Shown one piece after another: positions 33,673-42,162 of a stretch of 51,701 nt of DNA (position 1 is the stretch's first letter; each line of letters starts with the position of its first letter). The stretch comes from Proteobacteria bacterium SG_bin9. Lineage in GTDB: Bacteria > Pseudomonadota > Alphaproteobacteria > Rhizobiales > Xanthobacteraceae. Location: assembly GCA_002083525.1 (NCBI GenBank), contig LWDM01000080.1, positions 1 to 51,701 of the forward strand. The letters are read 5' to 3'. The translations under genes and the position numbers were made by a program. Under the pieces are notes generated by a model. The model saw nothing but the letters and a program-made list of their open reading frames with translations, did not search any database and was not told the DNA's origin.

Positions 33673-34872
33673 CTAACCCAGCCGCTGATCGTAGATCCAG
33701 TCCTGCCGCGCCAGCAGCTGCGCGCCGCCGATCCACCGGATGCCGAGATCGCGCGCCGCGGCGAATGGTCCGCCGAGATGGTAGATTTGTCCCGTCATCC
33801 GCGCAGCGCGTTGCACGCGCGCGACACGGGCACGGCGCTGGCCGGCGTAGCGTGCGAACGCGCCAGCCACATCGCCCGGCGATTGCGCGAGGCAATGCGC
33901 GATCACGGCCGCATCCTCGATCGCCATGCCCGCGCCCTGCGCCATGAACGGCAGCATGGCGTGGGCGGCATCGCCGAGCAGCGCCACGTTCTCGTTGTCC
34001 TTGGTCCAGACGCCGCCGTCCTTGATGCTGTACAGCGCCCAGCGCCGCCAGCTTTCGACCGCCGCCACCATCAGCCGTGCCGGCACCGGCCATTTCGGCG
34101 CATCGAAATACGCCTTGATCTCGGCGGCGTTGCCGGGCTCGCTCCAGCCCGGCCTGTTCCATTCGCCCTCGACGATGGCAACGAGGTTGACGCGCCTGCC
34201 GCCCGAGATCGGATAAGCGACGAGGTGGGCGTTGCGCCCCATCCAGAGCTGCACGCGCTTTTCGCGGAAGTCGCGCGGCACCTGCGACGCCTCAATGATG
34301 CCGCGCCAGGCGATACGCCCGGAGAAACTCGGGCGCACATCCGGAAACAGGTGGTTGCGCACGGAGGACCACAGCCCGTCCGCGCCGATCAGCGCCAGCG
34401 CCGTCTCCGGCTCGCGCGCCATGTCCTTGCGCTGGACCACCGTGACGCCCTTCACGTGGCTCGCGACGTCATCGAACTGCAAGCCAAGCCGCAGCTCGAT
34501 ATCCGGATTGTCGTTGACCTTGGCGAGCAAGGCCGCCTGCAGATCGGCCCGGTGCACGATCCAGTACGGCGCGCCGTAGCGAAACCTCGCGGCGTCGCCG
34601 AGCGGAATGCGGGTGAGTTCGCGGCCCGAGGGCGCGCTCATCATGCTGACCGCATCGAGTGCGATGGCGTGCGGAGCGAGTAGGGGCTCGAGGCCGAGCT
34701 CGATCAGAATCCGGCTGGCGTTCGGCGAGAGCTGGATCCCCGCGCCGGCTTCTTCGAGTTTTTCGGCTTTTTCGATGATGACGGCGCGGAAACCCTTGGC
34801 TGCCAAGGCCAGTGCCGCAGTCAGGCCGCCGATGCCGGCGCCCGCGATCATGATGGTTCGCGGCGCGGCCAC
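33673..34872 (-). CDS. FAD-dependent aromatic-ring monooxygenase (salicylate hydroxylase type)
   Basis: 399 residues of the group A flavoprotein monooxygenases. IAGAGIGGLTAALALAAKG is the dinucleotide-binding fold, LIGADGLWSSVRNHLF the DG motif, and VALLGDAAHAMLPFMAQGAGMAIEDA the GD motif contacting the FAD ribityl chain. Hydroxylation of a benzoate or salicylate-like ring is likely, but relatives in ubiquinone or quinolone pathways cannot be excluded. The start appears to be a GTG at 34872, seven bases after the zinc-finger gene stop, so they form an operon. Confidence 0.9.
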   Translation of the reverse strand: MAAPRTIMIAGAGIGGLTAALALAAKGFRAVIIEKAEKLEEAGAGIQLSPNASRILIELGLEPLLAPHAIALDAVSMMSAPSGRELTRIPLGDAARFRYGAPYWIVHRADLQAALLAKVNDNPDIELRLGLQFDDVASHVKGVTVVQRKDMAREPETALALIGADGLWSSVRNHLFPDVRPSFSGRIAWRGIIEASQVPRDFREKRVQLWMGRNAHLVAYPISGGRRVNLVAIVEGEWNRPGWSEPGNAAEIKAYFDAPKWPVPARLMVAAVESWRRWALYSIKDGGVWTKDNENVALLGDAAHAMLPFMAQGAGMAIEDAAVIAHCLAQSPGDVAGAFARYAGQRRARVARVQRAARMTGQIYHLGGPFAAARDLGIRWIGGAQLLARQDWIYDQRLG

Positions 34873-34879
34873 GGGAAGT

Positions 34880-35125
34880 TCAGGCGGCCTTGTCTTTCAG
34901 CACGCATTCCGGCGGGCGGGCATCGCCGGCGGCGAGATCGGCTGCGAAGCGGTAGAGCGTCGAGCAGTACGGGCAGACGATTTCGTTGTCGTCGCCGAGA
35001 TCGAGGAACACGTGCGGATGATCGAACGGCGGATTGGCGCCGACGCACATGAATTCCTTGGCGCCGACCTCGATCATCGGAACTCCCGATTCGTTCTGGA
35101 AGTGGGGAATAACGTGGTCGGCCAT
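34880..35125 (-). CDS. CHCC zinc-finger protein
   Basis: 81 residues of the zf-CHCC family, related to the NDUFS6 accessory subunit of mitochondrial complex I. Ligands are visible as Cys in FMCVGANPP, His in DHPHVFLDLG, and two Cys in IVCPYCSTLYRF. The C-terminus has an additional Cys in RPPECVLKD. The bacterial role is unclear; zinc binding seems certain from the spacing. It lies directly upstream of the FAD monooxygenase gene. Confidence 0.88.
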   Translation of the reverse strand: MADHVIPHFQNESGVPMIEVGAKEFMCVGANPPFDHPHVFLDLGDDNEIVCPYCSTLYRFAADLAAGDARPPECVLKDKAA

Positions 35126-35485
35126 TCGTTCACCTATGCCAGGCTTTCGCCTGAGAGCTTGCGTGCCCGGATGCGGCTGCCGGGCGGGTTCCTAATGCCC
35201 GAATCGGACTGGCTGTGCCAGTGCCATTTCGCGCGAGAGGACGTGCGTCCGTGACGGGAATATCCGGCCGATCAAGCGGTTGTATTCCGCTGGTCGGAAC
35301 TCCGGGTAGGAAAAAGACGGCATTTCCGCTCGCTGGACGCCGGCTTTTCCGAAGGTTCAAGTCGCGCGCCCTCGAACGTGAAATTCGACACAATCGCCTG
35401 CTTTGTTGAAGCCCTTCTTTCGTCGGGGCGCTGCTTGTTCCGTGGAGAGATTGTGTCCGCGCGGTGGCACATTACATGGGCTGGG
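35126..35485. other. Gap between divergent genes
   Basis: About 360 bases between the zinc-finger gene and the membrane-protein gene. Promoters for both must lie here, but no convincing -35/-10 pair, riboswitch or strong hairpin was recognised. An open frame enters from 35378 as a possible longer start of the next gene. Confidence 0.4.
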
Positions 35486-36643
35486 ATGGGTGCAATTGTC
35501 ACTAAACCGATGATGCGCGCAGGCGCGACCGCCGGACTGGCGGTGGCGTGCGTCGCGCTGTTTGCGGTGCTCTGGCCGCATGTGCGTGAGTCCGCCGAAC
35601 TTCTGTTCGCGCAGGACGATCCGGTTGCGCTGAGCGACGCGCAAGTTCGTAAAGCGCTGCGCGCCGACCCGCGTGCGATCGAGCGTCAGATCACCGAAGC
35701 ACTCGATGCCGGTGATTCCGATTTGGCTAAAAGTTTTGCCGATCTCGCGGCCGCCCACGATGTCGCGCTGGTGCCGGAGATGACTGCCCGCGTAACCCAG
35801 GCGGTGACGCGCGATGCCTCGGCACCTGAGTTTGCGAAGCGGTTCGCGACCGGCTTCATCACCGGCGAGACCAGCGACGTCGCGAGCTTCTCCGGCACGG
35901 TGGCGGGCGATCTCTTCGTCTTCGGCGACATTCGCGACGCGATCCGCGAAGGCAAGCACCTCGCCATGGGCGAGGAGACCGATCACCTCGTGCTCGGTCT
36001 CGCCGCGACGGGGCTTGCGATCACGGCGGCGACTTACGTTTCAGCTGGCGGCGCACTGCCGGCGCGCGCTGGACTGTCGCTGGTCAAGGACGCACGCAAG
36101 GTCGGGCGGCTGAGTGCCGGTCTCACCGATTGGGCCGGGCGTTCGGCGCGGGGCATCGTCGATGGACCGACCTTGCAGAAGGCGGTGGCGAGCGGGTCGT
36201 TCGCGTATCCTGGGCAGACCGTCAGCGCGGTGAGGGCTGCGTTCAAGGCCGATCGCGCTGCGGCGCTGGTGCGTGTGGCGAAGGATGTCGGCCGTGTCGG
36301 CGACAAGGCGGGCGTGCGCGGTGCGCTCGATACGCTGCGCGTGGCGCAAGGCCCGAAGGATCTGTCGCGGGCGGCGAAGCTTGCCGAGGCCAAGGGCGGG
36401 CAGACGCGCGCACTCGTGAAAATGCTCGGACGCGGCGCACTCGTGCTCGCGGCCGGCGCGTGGCAACTGGCCATGTGGCTGTTCTGGGCGCTCGGCCTGC
36501 TCGTGACCGCGCTGGTCTCGATCAAGCGGATGGCCGAAAATCTCGGACACGCCTGGCACCGGCGCGCCGTTGCGCGCAAGGCGCGTGCCACGCTGCGGGA
36601 AGCCGCCGTCGTCCCTCTGGCAAGCCCGGTTCTGGCGCGCTAG
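35486..36643 (+). CDS. Unknown membrane protein
   Basis: About 385 residues, not recognised. An N-terminal hydrophobic helix (AGATAGLAVACVALFAVLW), a central hydrophobic stretch (HLVLGLAATGLAITAATYVS) and a C-terminal one (ALVLAAGAWQLAMWLFWALG) give about four membrane passes. The regions between are Ala/Arg/Lys-rich and helical, with basic segments near VRAAFKADRAAALVRVAKDVG. The start is uncertain: ATGs at 35486, 35510 and 35513 are all possible, and the frame is open from 35378. No operon partner is clear. Confidence 0.65.
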   Translation: MGAIVTKPMMRAGATAGLAVACVALFAVLWPHVRESAELLFAQDDPVALSDAQVRKALRADPRAIERQITEALDAGDSDLAKSFADLAAAHDVALVPEMTARVTQAVTRDASAPEFAKRFATGFITGETSDVASFSGTVAGDLFVFGDIRDAIREGKHLAMGEETDHLVLGLAATGLAITAATYVSAGGALPARAGLSLVKDARKVGRLSAGLTDWAGRSARGIVDGPTLQKAVASGSFAYPGQTVSAVRAAFKADRAAALVRVAKDVGRVGDKAGVRGALDTLRVAQGPKDLSRAAKLAEAKGGQTRALVKMLGRGALVLAAGAWQLAMWLFWALGLLVTALVSIKRMAENLGHAWHRRAVARKARATLREAAVVPLASPVLAR

Positions 36644-36650
36644 CTTTTGT

Positions 36651-36703
36651 CTGACGCGTTTTCTTCACGCGAACCGGTTTCCACTTCGCTTGAAAACGCT
36701 ATG
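36651..36703. repeat. Short dispersed palindrome (GCGTTTTC family)
   Basis: GCGTTTTC (36656-36663) pairs with GAAAACGC (36692-36699), enclosing CACGCGAACCGGTTTCC. This is a familiar small intergenic repeat of Rhizobiales. It lies between the membrane-protein gene and the hydrolase gene. Confidence 0.75.
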
Positions 36704-36747
36704 CTCGCGACTCACAGCTCCTTCCTCCATCACATCCGGATATTTGA

Positions 36748-37500
36748 ATGCCGAGTTTCAAGAACGGCAGCGTCGAGATTGCGTACATCGATGAGGGCGC
36801 GGGCGATCCGATTGTCCTTGTGCACGGCTTTGCATCGAGCAAGAACGTCAACTGGATCTATCCAAGCTGGACGTCCGAACTGACCAAGGACGGCCGCCGA
36901 GTCATCGCCCTCGACAACCGCGGCCATGGCGAGTCGAGCAAGCTCTACAACACGGACGACTACACCATCGGCGCGATGGCGAGCGACGTGCTGGCGCTGA
37001 TGGATCACCTGAACATCGCCAAGGCCGACGTGATGGGCTACTCGCTCGGCGCGCGGATCGGCGCTTACATGGCCGTGCATCACCCGGATCGCGTTCGCTC
37101 GCTGATTTCCGGCGGGCTTGGTCTCGTCCTTGTCGAAGGCACGCTGCCGTCCGAAGCGGTGGCGCAGGCGCTCGAGACCGATGCGCCGGAGACGATCACC
37201 GATCCGAAGGGCAAGATGTTCCGTACGTTCGCCGATCAAACCCGCTCCGACCGGCGCGCGCTGGCGGCGTGCCTGCGCGGCTCGCGCATCCAGATGTCAC
37301 GCGCGGAAGCGGCGAGCATTGCGGTGCCGATGCTGATCGCGGTCGGCACCACCGACGATGTGTCGGGTCTGGCTGCGCCGCTTGCCGAAATCATTCCGCA
37401 TGCGGAAGTGCTGGATATTCCGAACCGCGATCACATGCGTGCGGTTGGCGACAAGGTTTACAAAACCGGTGTGCTGGATTTCCTGTCACGCCGCCCGTGA
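36748..37500 (+). CDS. Alpha/beta hydrolase
   Basis: 250 residues of the alpha/beta hydrolase fold with a Ser nucleophile: IVLVHGFASSKN is the oxyanion segment, DVMGYSLGARIGAYMA the nucleophile elbow, VGTTDDVSG the acid position and NRDHMRAVGDK the His. An esterase, lactonase or C-C hydrolase is possible. The GNAT gene starts 12 bases after its stop, so they are likely co-transcribed. Confidence 0.88.
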   Translation: MPSFKNGSVEIAYIDEGAGDPIVLVHGFASSKNVNWIYPSWTSELTKDGRRVIALDNRGHGESSKLYNTDDYTIGAMASDVLALMDHLNIAKADVMGYSLGARIGAYMAVHHPDRVRSLISGGLGLVLVEGTLPSEAVAQALETDAPETITDPKGKMFRTFADQTRSDRRALAACLRGSRIQMSRAEAASIAVPMLIAVGTTDDVSGLAAPLAEIIPHAEVLDIPNRDHMRAVGDKVYKTGVLDFLSRRP

Positions 37501-37512
37501 GGGGTGATGGCG

Positions 37513-37962
37513 ATGCGGCTGCGGCCTGCGCGTGCCGATGAACTGGCTGAACTGACCGAACTCTGTCTGCGCTCGAAGGCGGTGTGGGGTTATGACGCCG
37601 CATTCATGGCCGCCTGCCGCAACGAACTGACCTTGCATCCGCGCGATCTCGACACCCCGCTGCAAGTCGCCGAGACGGATGACGGACACGTCATCGGTCT
37701 CGCGCAGATCAGGCTCGCCGGCGGCGAGGCTGAACTCGCGCGGCTGTTCGTCGAGCCGGTTCTGCTGCGCGGTGGTGCAGGGCGGGTGCTGTTCGCGTGG
37801 GCGGTTACCGAAGCGCGGCGGCTTGGCGCCGATCGCCTGACCATCGAGGCAGATCCGGACGCGGCGCCGTTCTATGAGAGGATGGGTGCGCGTCTTGCGG
37901 GAGAGGTGCCGTCCGGCTCGATCGCGGGACGGATGATCCCGCGCCTGGTGCTCACGCTGTAG
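37513..37962 (+). CDS. GNAT family N-acetyltransferase
   Basis: 149 residues with the GNAT fold. It opens MRLRPARADELAELTELCLRSK. Motif A, which binds acetyl-CoA, is LFVEPVLLRGGAGRVLFAWAV; here R-G-G-A-G stands for the usual Q/R-x-x-G-x-G/A. The last conserved block is PFYERMGARLAGEVPSGS. The ATG at 37513 is chosen because GAGGGG lies eight bases upstream, though 37507 is in frame. The 3' end overlaps that of the convergent membrane-protein gene by 11 bases. Confidence 0.85.
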   Translation: MRLRPARADELAELTELCLRSKAVWGYDAAFMAACRNELTLHPRDLDTPLQVAETDDGHVIGLAQIRLAGGEAELARLFVEPVLLRGGAGRVLFAWAVTEARRLGADRLTIEADPDAAPFYERMGARLAGEVPSGSIAGRMIPRLVLTL

Positions 37963-39340
37963 CGGCGCTCTTGTCGTCGTGCCAGTTCATCCAGCGCACG
38001 ACGGCAATAAGCGCGATGAAGGTGGCAAGCCAGGCCATGCGTGCACCGTAGCGATCGTGCGGGCCCGACAGCGCGCCGCAGATGAAGGCATTGCCGAAGA
38101 TCGCTGCCGCGGCGGCGGCGGCGAACAGCGACAGGTCGTCGGCCTTCTTGCGCCAGAGCGCCGCACCGACGATGCCGACCAGCAGCAACGCCGATCCGAG
38201 CGCGATGGGGATGTGGAACTTGTTGATGATCGTGAAGTCGATACGGCCCTGCTGTTGATGCGCGGCGCGCAGCGGAATCAGCTGTCCGCGCAGGTAGCGC
38301 TCGAAGATGCCGTAGGTGTGGCCGATGCCGTTGTGCACGCCGTCGCCGGTCGCGACCATCGTCAGCTGCTTCGCGGTCGACAGCAGCGAGGTCTTCACCT
38401 GCATGCCGGGGTATTCGATCAGCGAGCGCCAGGCGATGTAAGCCATCTCGTCGCCGAGGCCACGGAAGCGGCCGAGTGAGTTGAACACGCTCTTGCCCCA
38501 TAGAAACTGGTCGGCGGTTGCGGGCAGTTCATGACGATGCGGGCAGAGCTTCAGCTTCTCGGTCGCGCAATGATCGTCAAGATATCGTGCGACGATGCCA
38601 TCCTGCATCATGCGGCCGAAGGCGATGCTGGGGCCGCCGGGCGTCCATGCGAGCGTGCCGGAGAACCAGTAGTTCGATGCGAGCAGCATCGCCGCACCGG
38701 CCGCCATGCACGCAACGCTCTGCCAAAGTCCCTTGCCGGAAATGCGCGCGCGCAGGAACGGCCTTGCCATCGCGCCGAGCAGACAGAGGCCGATCAGCAT
38801 CACCAGTGTCGCGTTATGGCTCGCGACGGAGAAGGCGATCAGCGACCAGAGAAAGATTTTCTCTGTCATGGCGAGCCGCGCACCCTGCAACGTCAGCAGC
38901 ATCACGGCGAGCGTCGCGAGACCGGCGTAAATGTCGGTGAGAAGAATGCTGGTCAGCCACGGCAGCGATGTCGTGAGGCACAGTGCGCTCGCCATGGCGG
39001 CAATCTTCCACGGCCGCGCGATGCCGAAGCCGTTCAGCGCGATCAGCATCACCCACAGCGTCGCAAAGGCCTGCGCGCCGAGATTGATCCAGAAGTAAGA
39101 AGACTGGCCGATGTGCAGATAGAAGCCGAACACCGTTGAGCGGCTCGGGACCAGATAGCCCTCGTACCAGCGCGCGAGATACCCGCCGGTATCCCATTGC
39201 AAAAGCGGGTAGCCGTTCCAGATCGCGGGCGCGACGAGGAGCAGCGGAATCACAAGCGCAGCGAAGCCGGCAGCTGCCAGCCCCGTCCTCGGAAGGATTA
39301 AGCTATTGGTGCGAATGATGTTTTCCCCGGCTACCGGCAA
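37952..39340 (-). CDS. Multi-spanning membrane protein, possible GT-C-like
   Basis: 462 residues with about ten hydrophobic segments and a short soluble part between them (near HCATEKLKLCPHRHELPATAD). The first external loop, after LLLVAPAIWNGYPLLQWDTGGY, and the overall plan resemble GT-C glycosyltransferases or undecaprenyl-linked sugar enzymes, but no catalytic motif is firm. The start is uncertain: the frame begins with a TTG at 39340 and has no good ATG before the second helix. Function unknown. Confidence 0.68.
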   Translation of the reverse strand: MPVAGENIIRTNSLILPRTGLAAAGFAALVIPLLLVAPAIWNGYPLLQWDTGGYLARWYEGYLVPSRSTVFGFYLHIGQSSYFWINLGAQAFATLWVMLIALNGFGIARPWKIAAMASALCLTTSLPWLTSILLTDIYAGLATLAVMLLTLQGARLAMTEKIFLWSLIAFSVASHNATLVMLIGLCLLGAMARPFLRARISGKGLWQSVACMAAGAAMLLASNYWFSGTLAWTPGGPSIAFGRMMQDGIVARYLDDHCATEKLKLCPHRHELPATADQFLWGKSVFNSLGRFRGLGDEMAYIAWRSLIEYPGMQVKTSLLSTAKQLTMVATGDGVHNGIGHTYGIFERYLRGQLIPLRAAHQQQGRIDFTIINKFHIPIALGSALLLVGIVGAALWRKKADDLSLFAAAAAAAIFGNAFICGALSGPHDRYGARMAWLATFIALIAVVRWMNWHDDKSAATA

Positions 39341-39609
39341 TGGTTCAACAAATCGGCGGCCAAGGCAACTAGACGAAAAGTCGTAGTGTTAAGGCTAAGG
39401 CTGAAAACGGCGGATGCGCCGTGACAAATGACAATAACTCAGGCGTATCAGAAGAAAATGTCGCGTGACGGTGACACGGCCACCGTGGTCAAGTCGAACC
39501 GTCTTGATTTCACGGAAACTTCAACCACTTCAGGCTATGGGATCGCCGGGTGGGAGAATGTTATAATTAGAGCCGCCTCGATCGCCGGGCGACATATCGC
39601 GAGAGCAGC

Positions 39610-40431
39610 ATGGCCGTACAGAACCTCAATCCGCAGAAAGTAGCCGCACTCGATCCGGTCTGGGATCGCATTCGCGACGAAGCCGAAGAGATCGTGCGGC
39701 GCGAACCCGAGCTCGCGACCTTCATCTATTCATCGATCCTGCATCACGACAAACTCGAAGCGGCGGTCGTGCATCGCCTCGCCGAGCGCCTCGATCATTC
39801 GGCGCTCTCCGGCGATCTGATCCGCCAGGCCTACAACGATGCGCTGCGCGCCGAGCCGGATCTCGGCAACATGTTCCGCGCCGATCTCGTCGCCGTCTAT
39901 GACCGCGATCCGGCAACCTCGCGCTTCATCGATCCGCTGCTCTACTTCAAGGGCTTCCACGCGCTGCAGACGCACCGTCTCGCGCACTGGCTCTGGAACA
40001 ACGGCCGCAAGGATTTTTCCTACTACCTGCAGAGCATTTCGTCGTCCATGTTCCAGGTCGACATCAATCCCGCCGCGCGCATCGGCCGCGGCATCTTCCT
40101 CGATCATGCCACCGGCTTCGTGGTCGGTGAGACGGCGGTGATCGAAGACGACGTGTCGATCCTGCACGGCGTCACCCTCGGCGGCACCGGCAAGGAAAAC
40201 GAAGATCGCCACCCGAAAATCCGCCGCGGCGTGATGATCGGCGCCGGTGCGAAAATTCTGGGCAACATCGAAGTTGGGCACTGCGCGCGCATTGCCGCTG
40301 GCTCGGTGGTGGTGAAACCGGTTCCGAACAATGTCACGGTCGCCGGCGTGCCGGCAAAGGTTGTGGGCGAGGCCGGTTGTGCCGAACCGTCGCGCACCAT
40401 GAACCAGATGCTCACCGCGACGGGACTCTAA
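39610..40431 (+). CDS. cysE: Serine O-acetyltransferase
   Basis: 273 residues. CysE transfers acetyl from acetyl-CoA to serine, the first committed step of cysteine synthesis. The N-terminal helical domain includes WDRIRDEAEEIVRREPELATF; the catalytic left-handed beta helix has DIHPAARIG-like DINPAARIGRGIFLDHATG, then VSILHGVTLGGTGKENEDRHP and VGHCARIAAGSVVVKPVP. A TATAAT at 39562-39567 lies at a suitable distance upstream as a -10 box, without a clear -35. The DUF3126 gene follows downstream. Confidence 0.95.
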   Translation: MAVQNLNPQKVAALDPVWDRIRDEAEEIVRREPELATFIYSSILHHDKLEAAVVHRLAERLDHSALSGDLIRQAYNDALRAEPDLGNMFRADLVAVYDRDPATSRFIDPLLYFKGFHALQTHRLAHWLWNNGRKDFSYYLQSISSSMFQVDINPAARIGRGIFLDHATGFVVGETAVIEDDVSILHGVTLGGTGKENEDRHPKIRRGVMIGAGAKILGNIEVGHCARIAAGSVVVKPVPNNVTVAGVPAKVVGEAGCAEPSRTMNQMLTATGL

Positions 40432-40589
40432 TCGTCCACTAGAACCCGCGCAGATTGACCGGCAAAGCTGTTTCCCCCTTGCCGGAAATGGTCTACAGCA
40501 GCGAGCGGCGTGAGCGCGGGTGATCGGCCCGCGCATGCAGCATTTTGTGCTGTTTCGCCGCACTGTGACCACCATCTTGGAGAGCTGCC

Positions 40590-40808
40590 GTGGACGTTCA
40601 GGAAGTCAGGAAACTCGACGCCTATTTGAAGAAGGTGTTCGGCAATCCGAAGATCCGCGTCGTGCCGCGTCCGAAGAAGGAAGACTCGGCGGAAGTGTAC
40701 ATCGGCGAGGAATTCATCGGCGTGCTGTTCGTCGATGACGAGGATGACGATCGCTCGTTCCAGTTCCAGATGGCTATTCTGGAAGACGATCTCGTCGATA
40801 TCGGCTGA
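40590..40808 (+). CDS. DUF3126 family protein
   Basis: A 72-residue protein matching the DUF3126 family, found after cysE in many Rhizobiales. It starts MDVQEVRKLDAYLKKVFGNP at a GTG (40590) preceded by GGAG, and ends with an acidic stretch, VLFVDDEDDDRSFQFQMAILE. The function is unknown; the conserved link to cysE suggests a part in sulfur assimilation or its control. It lies 158 bases after cysE and could have its own promoter. Confidence 0.9.
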   Translation: MDVQEVRKLDAYLKKVFGNPKIRVVPRPKKEDSAEVYIGEEFIGVLFVDDEDDDRSFQFQMAILEDDLVDIG

Positions 40809-40826
40809 GCGTCCGACGCGCCCGGC

Positions 40827-41537
40827 CTAGTTGCCGGGCCCGCGCATCTGCGCGATCAGCTTGTCGATCGCGCCGGCGATCTGACGCCAGTCCGACAGCC
40901 AGCTTCGCGGAAAGCGGAAGGTGAGGTCGGCGCCCTCGATGCGCCGCTCGCTGATGCACATGCCGGGCGTCGCGGCGTCGCGGGTGCAGCGCGCGAACAG
41001 CGCCGGCCGTTCGGCAAACACCACATCCTCACTGGCGTAGGGCGAAGCGTCACGGAACGCGCGCAGGCCGAGCCCGTCGGTTACCTGTACCGGGGCGGGA
41101 TCGAGATAGCGCGGATAGATCGTGCGCGCACGCTCATCCGGCGCGAGCGCGTTGTGGTGTGCGGAGATCGATACGAAGATGCGATCGATGGATGGATTGA
41201 CGGCATCGGCCGTGTCCGCGGTGACGCGTTGCTTCGCCGGCGCTTCCAGCGAGGGATAAACGAAGCCGAGATCGACGCGCTCCTGCGGGCCGGAACGCTT
41301 CTGCACCTTCACGCGGATCGCCTGCGTCGGCACGTTGAACAGCGTGTTGCCGATCGTCACCGGCAGGCGGTTCGGATCGTCCGCTGCGCGCGTCGTGAAT
41401 GTCGGCCACAGCAAGTAGGCGACGAGCGCAATCGCAACGGCGCCGATCGCAGCTGACAGCAGGATCACCGGCCACGAGTTGCGTTGGCGCGGCAGTGGCG
41501 GGCGGGTGCGAAGCGAGATCGAAGATAGGAAAGCCAT
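40827..41537 (-). CDS. Membrane-anchored protein of unknown function
   Basis: 236 residues, not recognised. A basic N-terminus precedes one transmembrane helix (WPVILLSAAIGAVAIALVAYL, about residues 22-42), with the remainder probably periplasmic: it includes VTIGNTLFNVPTQAIRVKVQ and a C-terminal FRFPRSWLSDWRQIAGAIDKL. Two Cys near the end (ARCTRDAATPGMCIS) could form a disulfide. It is convergent with DUF3126, and divergent from a gene with a CtrA-like box between them. Confidence 0.75.
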   Translation of the reverse strand: MAFLSSISLRTRPPLPRQRNSWPVILLSAAIGAVAIALVAYLLWPTFTTRAADDPNRLPVTIGNTLFNVPTQAIRVKVQKRSGPQERVDLGFVYPSLEAPAKQRVTADTADAVNPSIDRIFVSISAHHNALAPDERARTIYPRYLDPAPVQVTDGLGLRAFRDASPYASEDVVFAERPALFARCTRDAATPGMCISERRIEGADLTFRFPRSWLSDWRQIAGAIDKLIAQMRGPGN

Positions 41538-41657
41538 CGGACAGTCGCGGTTCCAAAAACGGCCGAATCACTGGCGATTGTTACACGATCGCGGCCTTGC
41601 GCACGGGCAGGAACCGCGTTCCGAGCCATGCATTCCGTTCGCATGCGCGGTTACCCG

Positions 41658-41672
41658 TTAACCTTTCCTTAA
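41658..41672. promoter_or_regulatory. CtrA-like box TTAA-N7-TTAA
   Basis: TTAA (41658-41661), seven bases, TTAA (41669-41672): an exact match to the full CtrA binding consensus of alphaproteobacteria. It lies in the 204-base gap between two divergent membrane-protein genes, 70 bases before the start at 41742. Binding is not shown. Confidence 0.5.
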
Positions 41673-41741
41673 GGATGTTGTGGCGGCCGGACGCGCATTT
41701 TGCGATGCGTCTTGCCGACGGGTTTGTATCGAGTACCGCCG

Positions 41742-42071
41742 ATGTCCGCCGACACGCTTTCGTCCTTCCTTCTTCTGGCTCTCGGGTTTGCCTTCGCGGG
41801 CGCCCTGACCTCCGCTTTCCAGGCCTGGCAAGAGCGTCCGGCCGGCTTCGGTCTGCTGCAGCAGGAAGAACTGTCGAAGTCGCTCGCAGCCGTCCCGTTC
41901 CTTGTCTTCGCCGCCCCCTTCATCATCATGCGCAACACGCTGCGCGGCCGCCGCTTCGAACGCCGCCGCTTCGAGTTCGTCATGATGGCGACCATCATCG
42001 CCGGCTTCTGGAGCCTCATGTCCGGCACCTTCGTGATGATGGCGCTGCGCGCCACGGGCATCGTCGCCTGA
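41742..42071 (+). CDS. Small conserved membrane protein
   Basis: 109 residues with three probable membrane helices: LSSFLLLALGFAFAGALTSAF, LAAVPFLVFAAPFIIM, and FVMMATIIAGFWSLMSGTFV. A basic cytoplasmic loop, NTLRGRRFERRRFE, separates the second and third. I know similar uncharacterised proteins from Rhizobiales but cannot name the family with confidence. An upstream in-frame ATG (41700) would add an unconserved stretch. It has a CtrA-like box upstream. Confidence 0.72.
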   Translation: MSADTLSSFLLLALGFAFAGALTSAFQAWQERPAGFGLLQQEELSKSLAAVPFLVFAAPFIIMRNTLRGRRFERRRFEFVMMATIIAGFWSLMSGTFVMMALRATGIVA

Positions 42072-42136
42072 TCGTTTTCTTCCGCTGATTTCAAGCACTG
42101 CTTTCCGCTTTTGCGGGCTGTTCGGGCGTGGCAATG

Positions 42137-42155
42137 TCTCCTCGTAACGAGGAGA
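42137..42155 (+). promoter_or_regulatory. Hairpin covering the ribosome site of the gamma-carbonic anhydrase gene
   Basis: TCTCCTCG (42137-42144) pairs perfectly with CGAGGAGA (42148-42155) around a 3-base loop. The Shine-Dalgarno AGGAG (42150-42154) is wholly within the 3' arm, eight bases before the GTG start. In RNA this would hide the ribosome site, as RNA thermometers or autoregulatory leaders do. Confidence 0.65.
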
Positions 42156-42162
42156 ATAAGAA

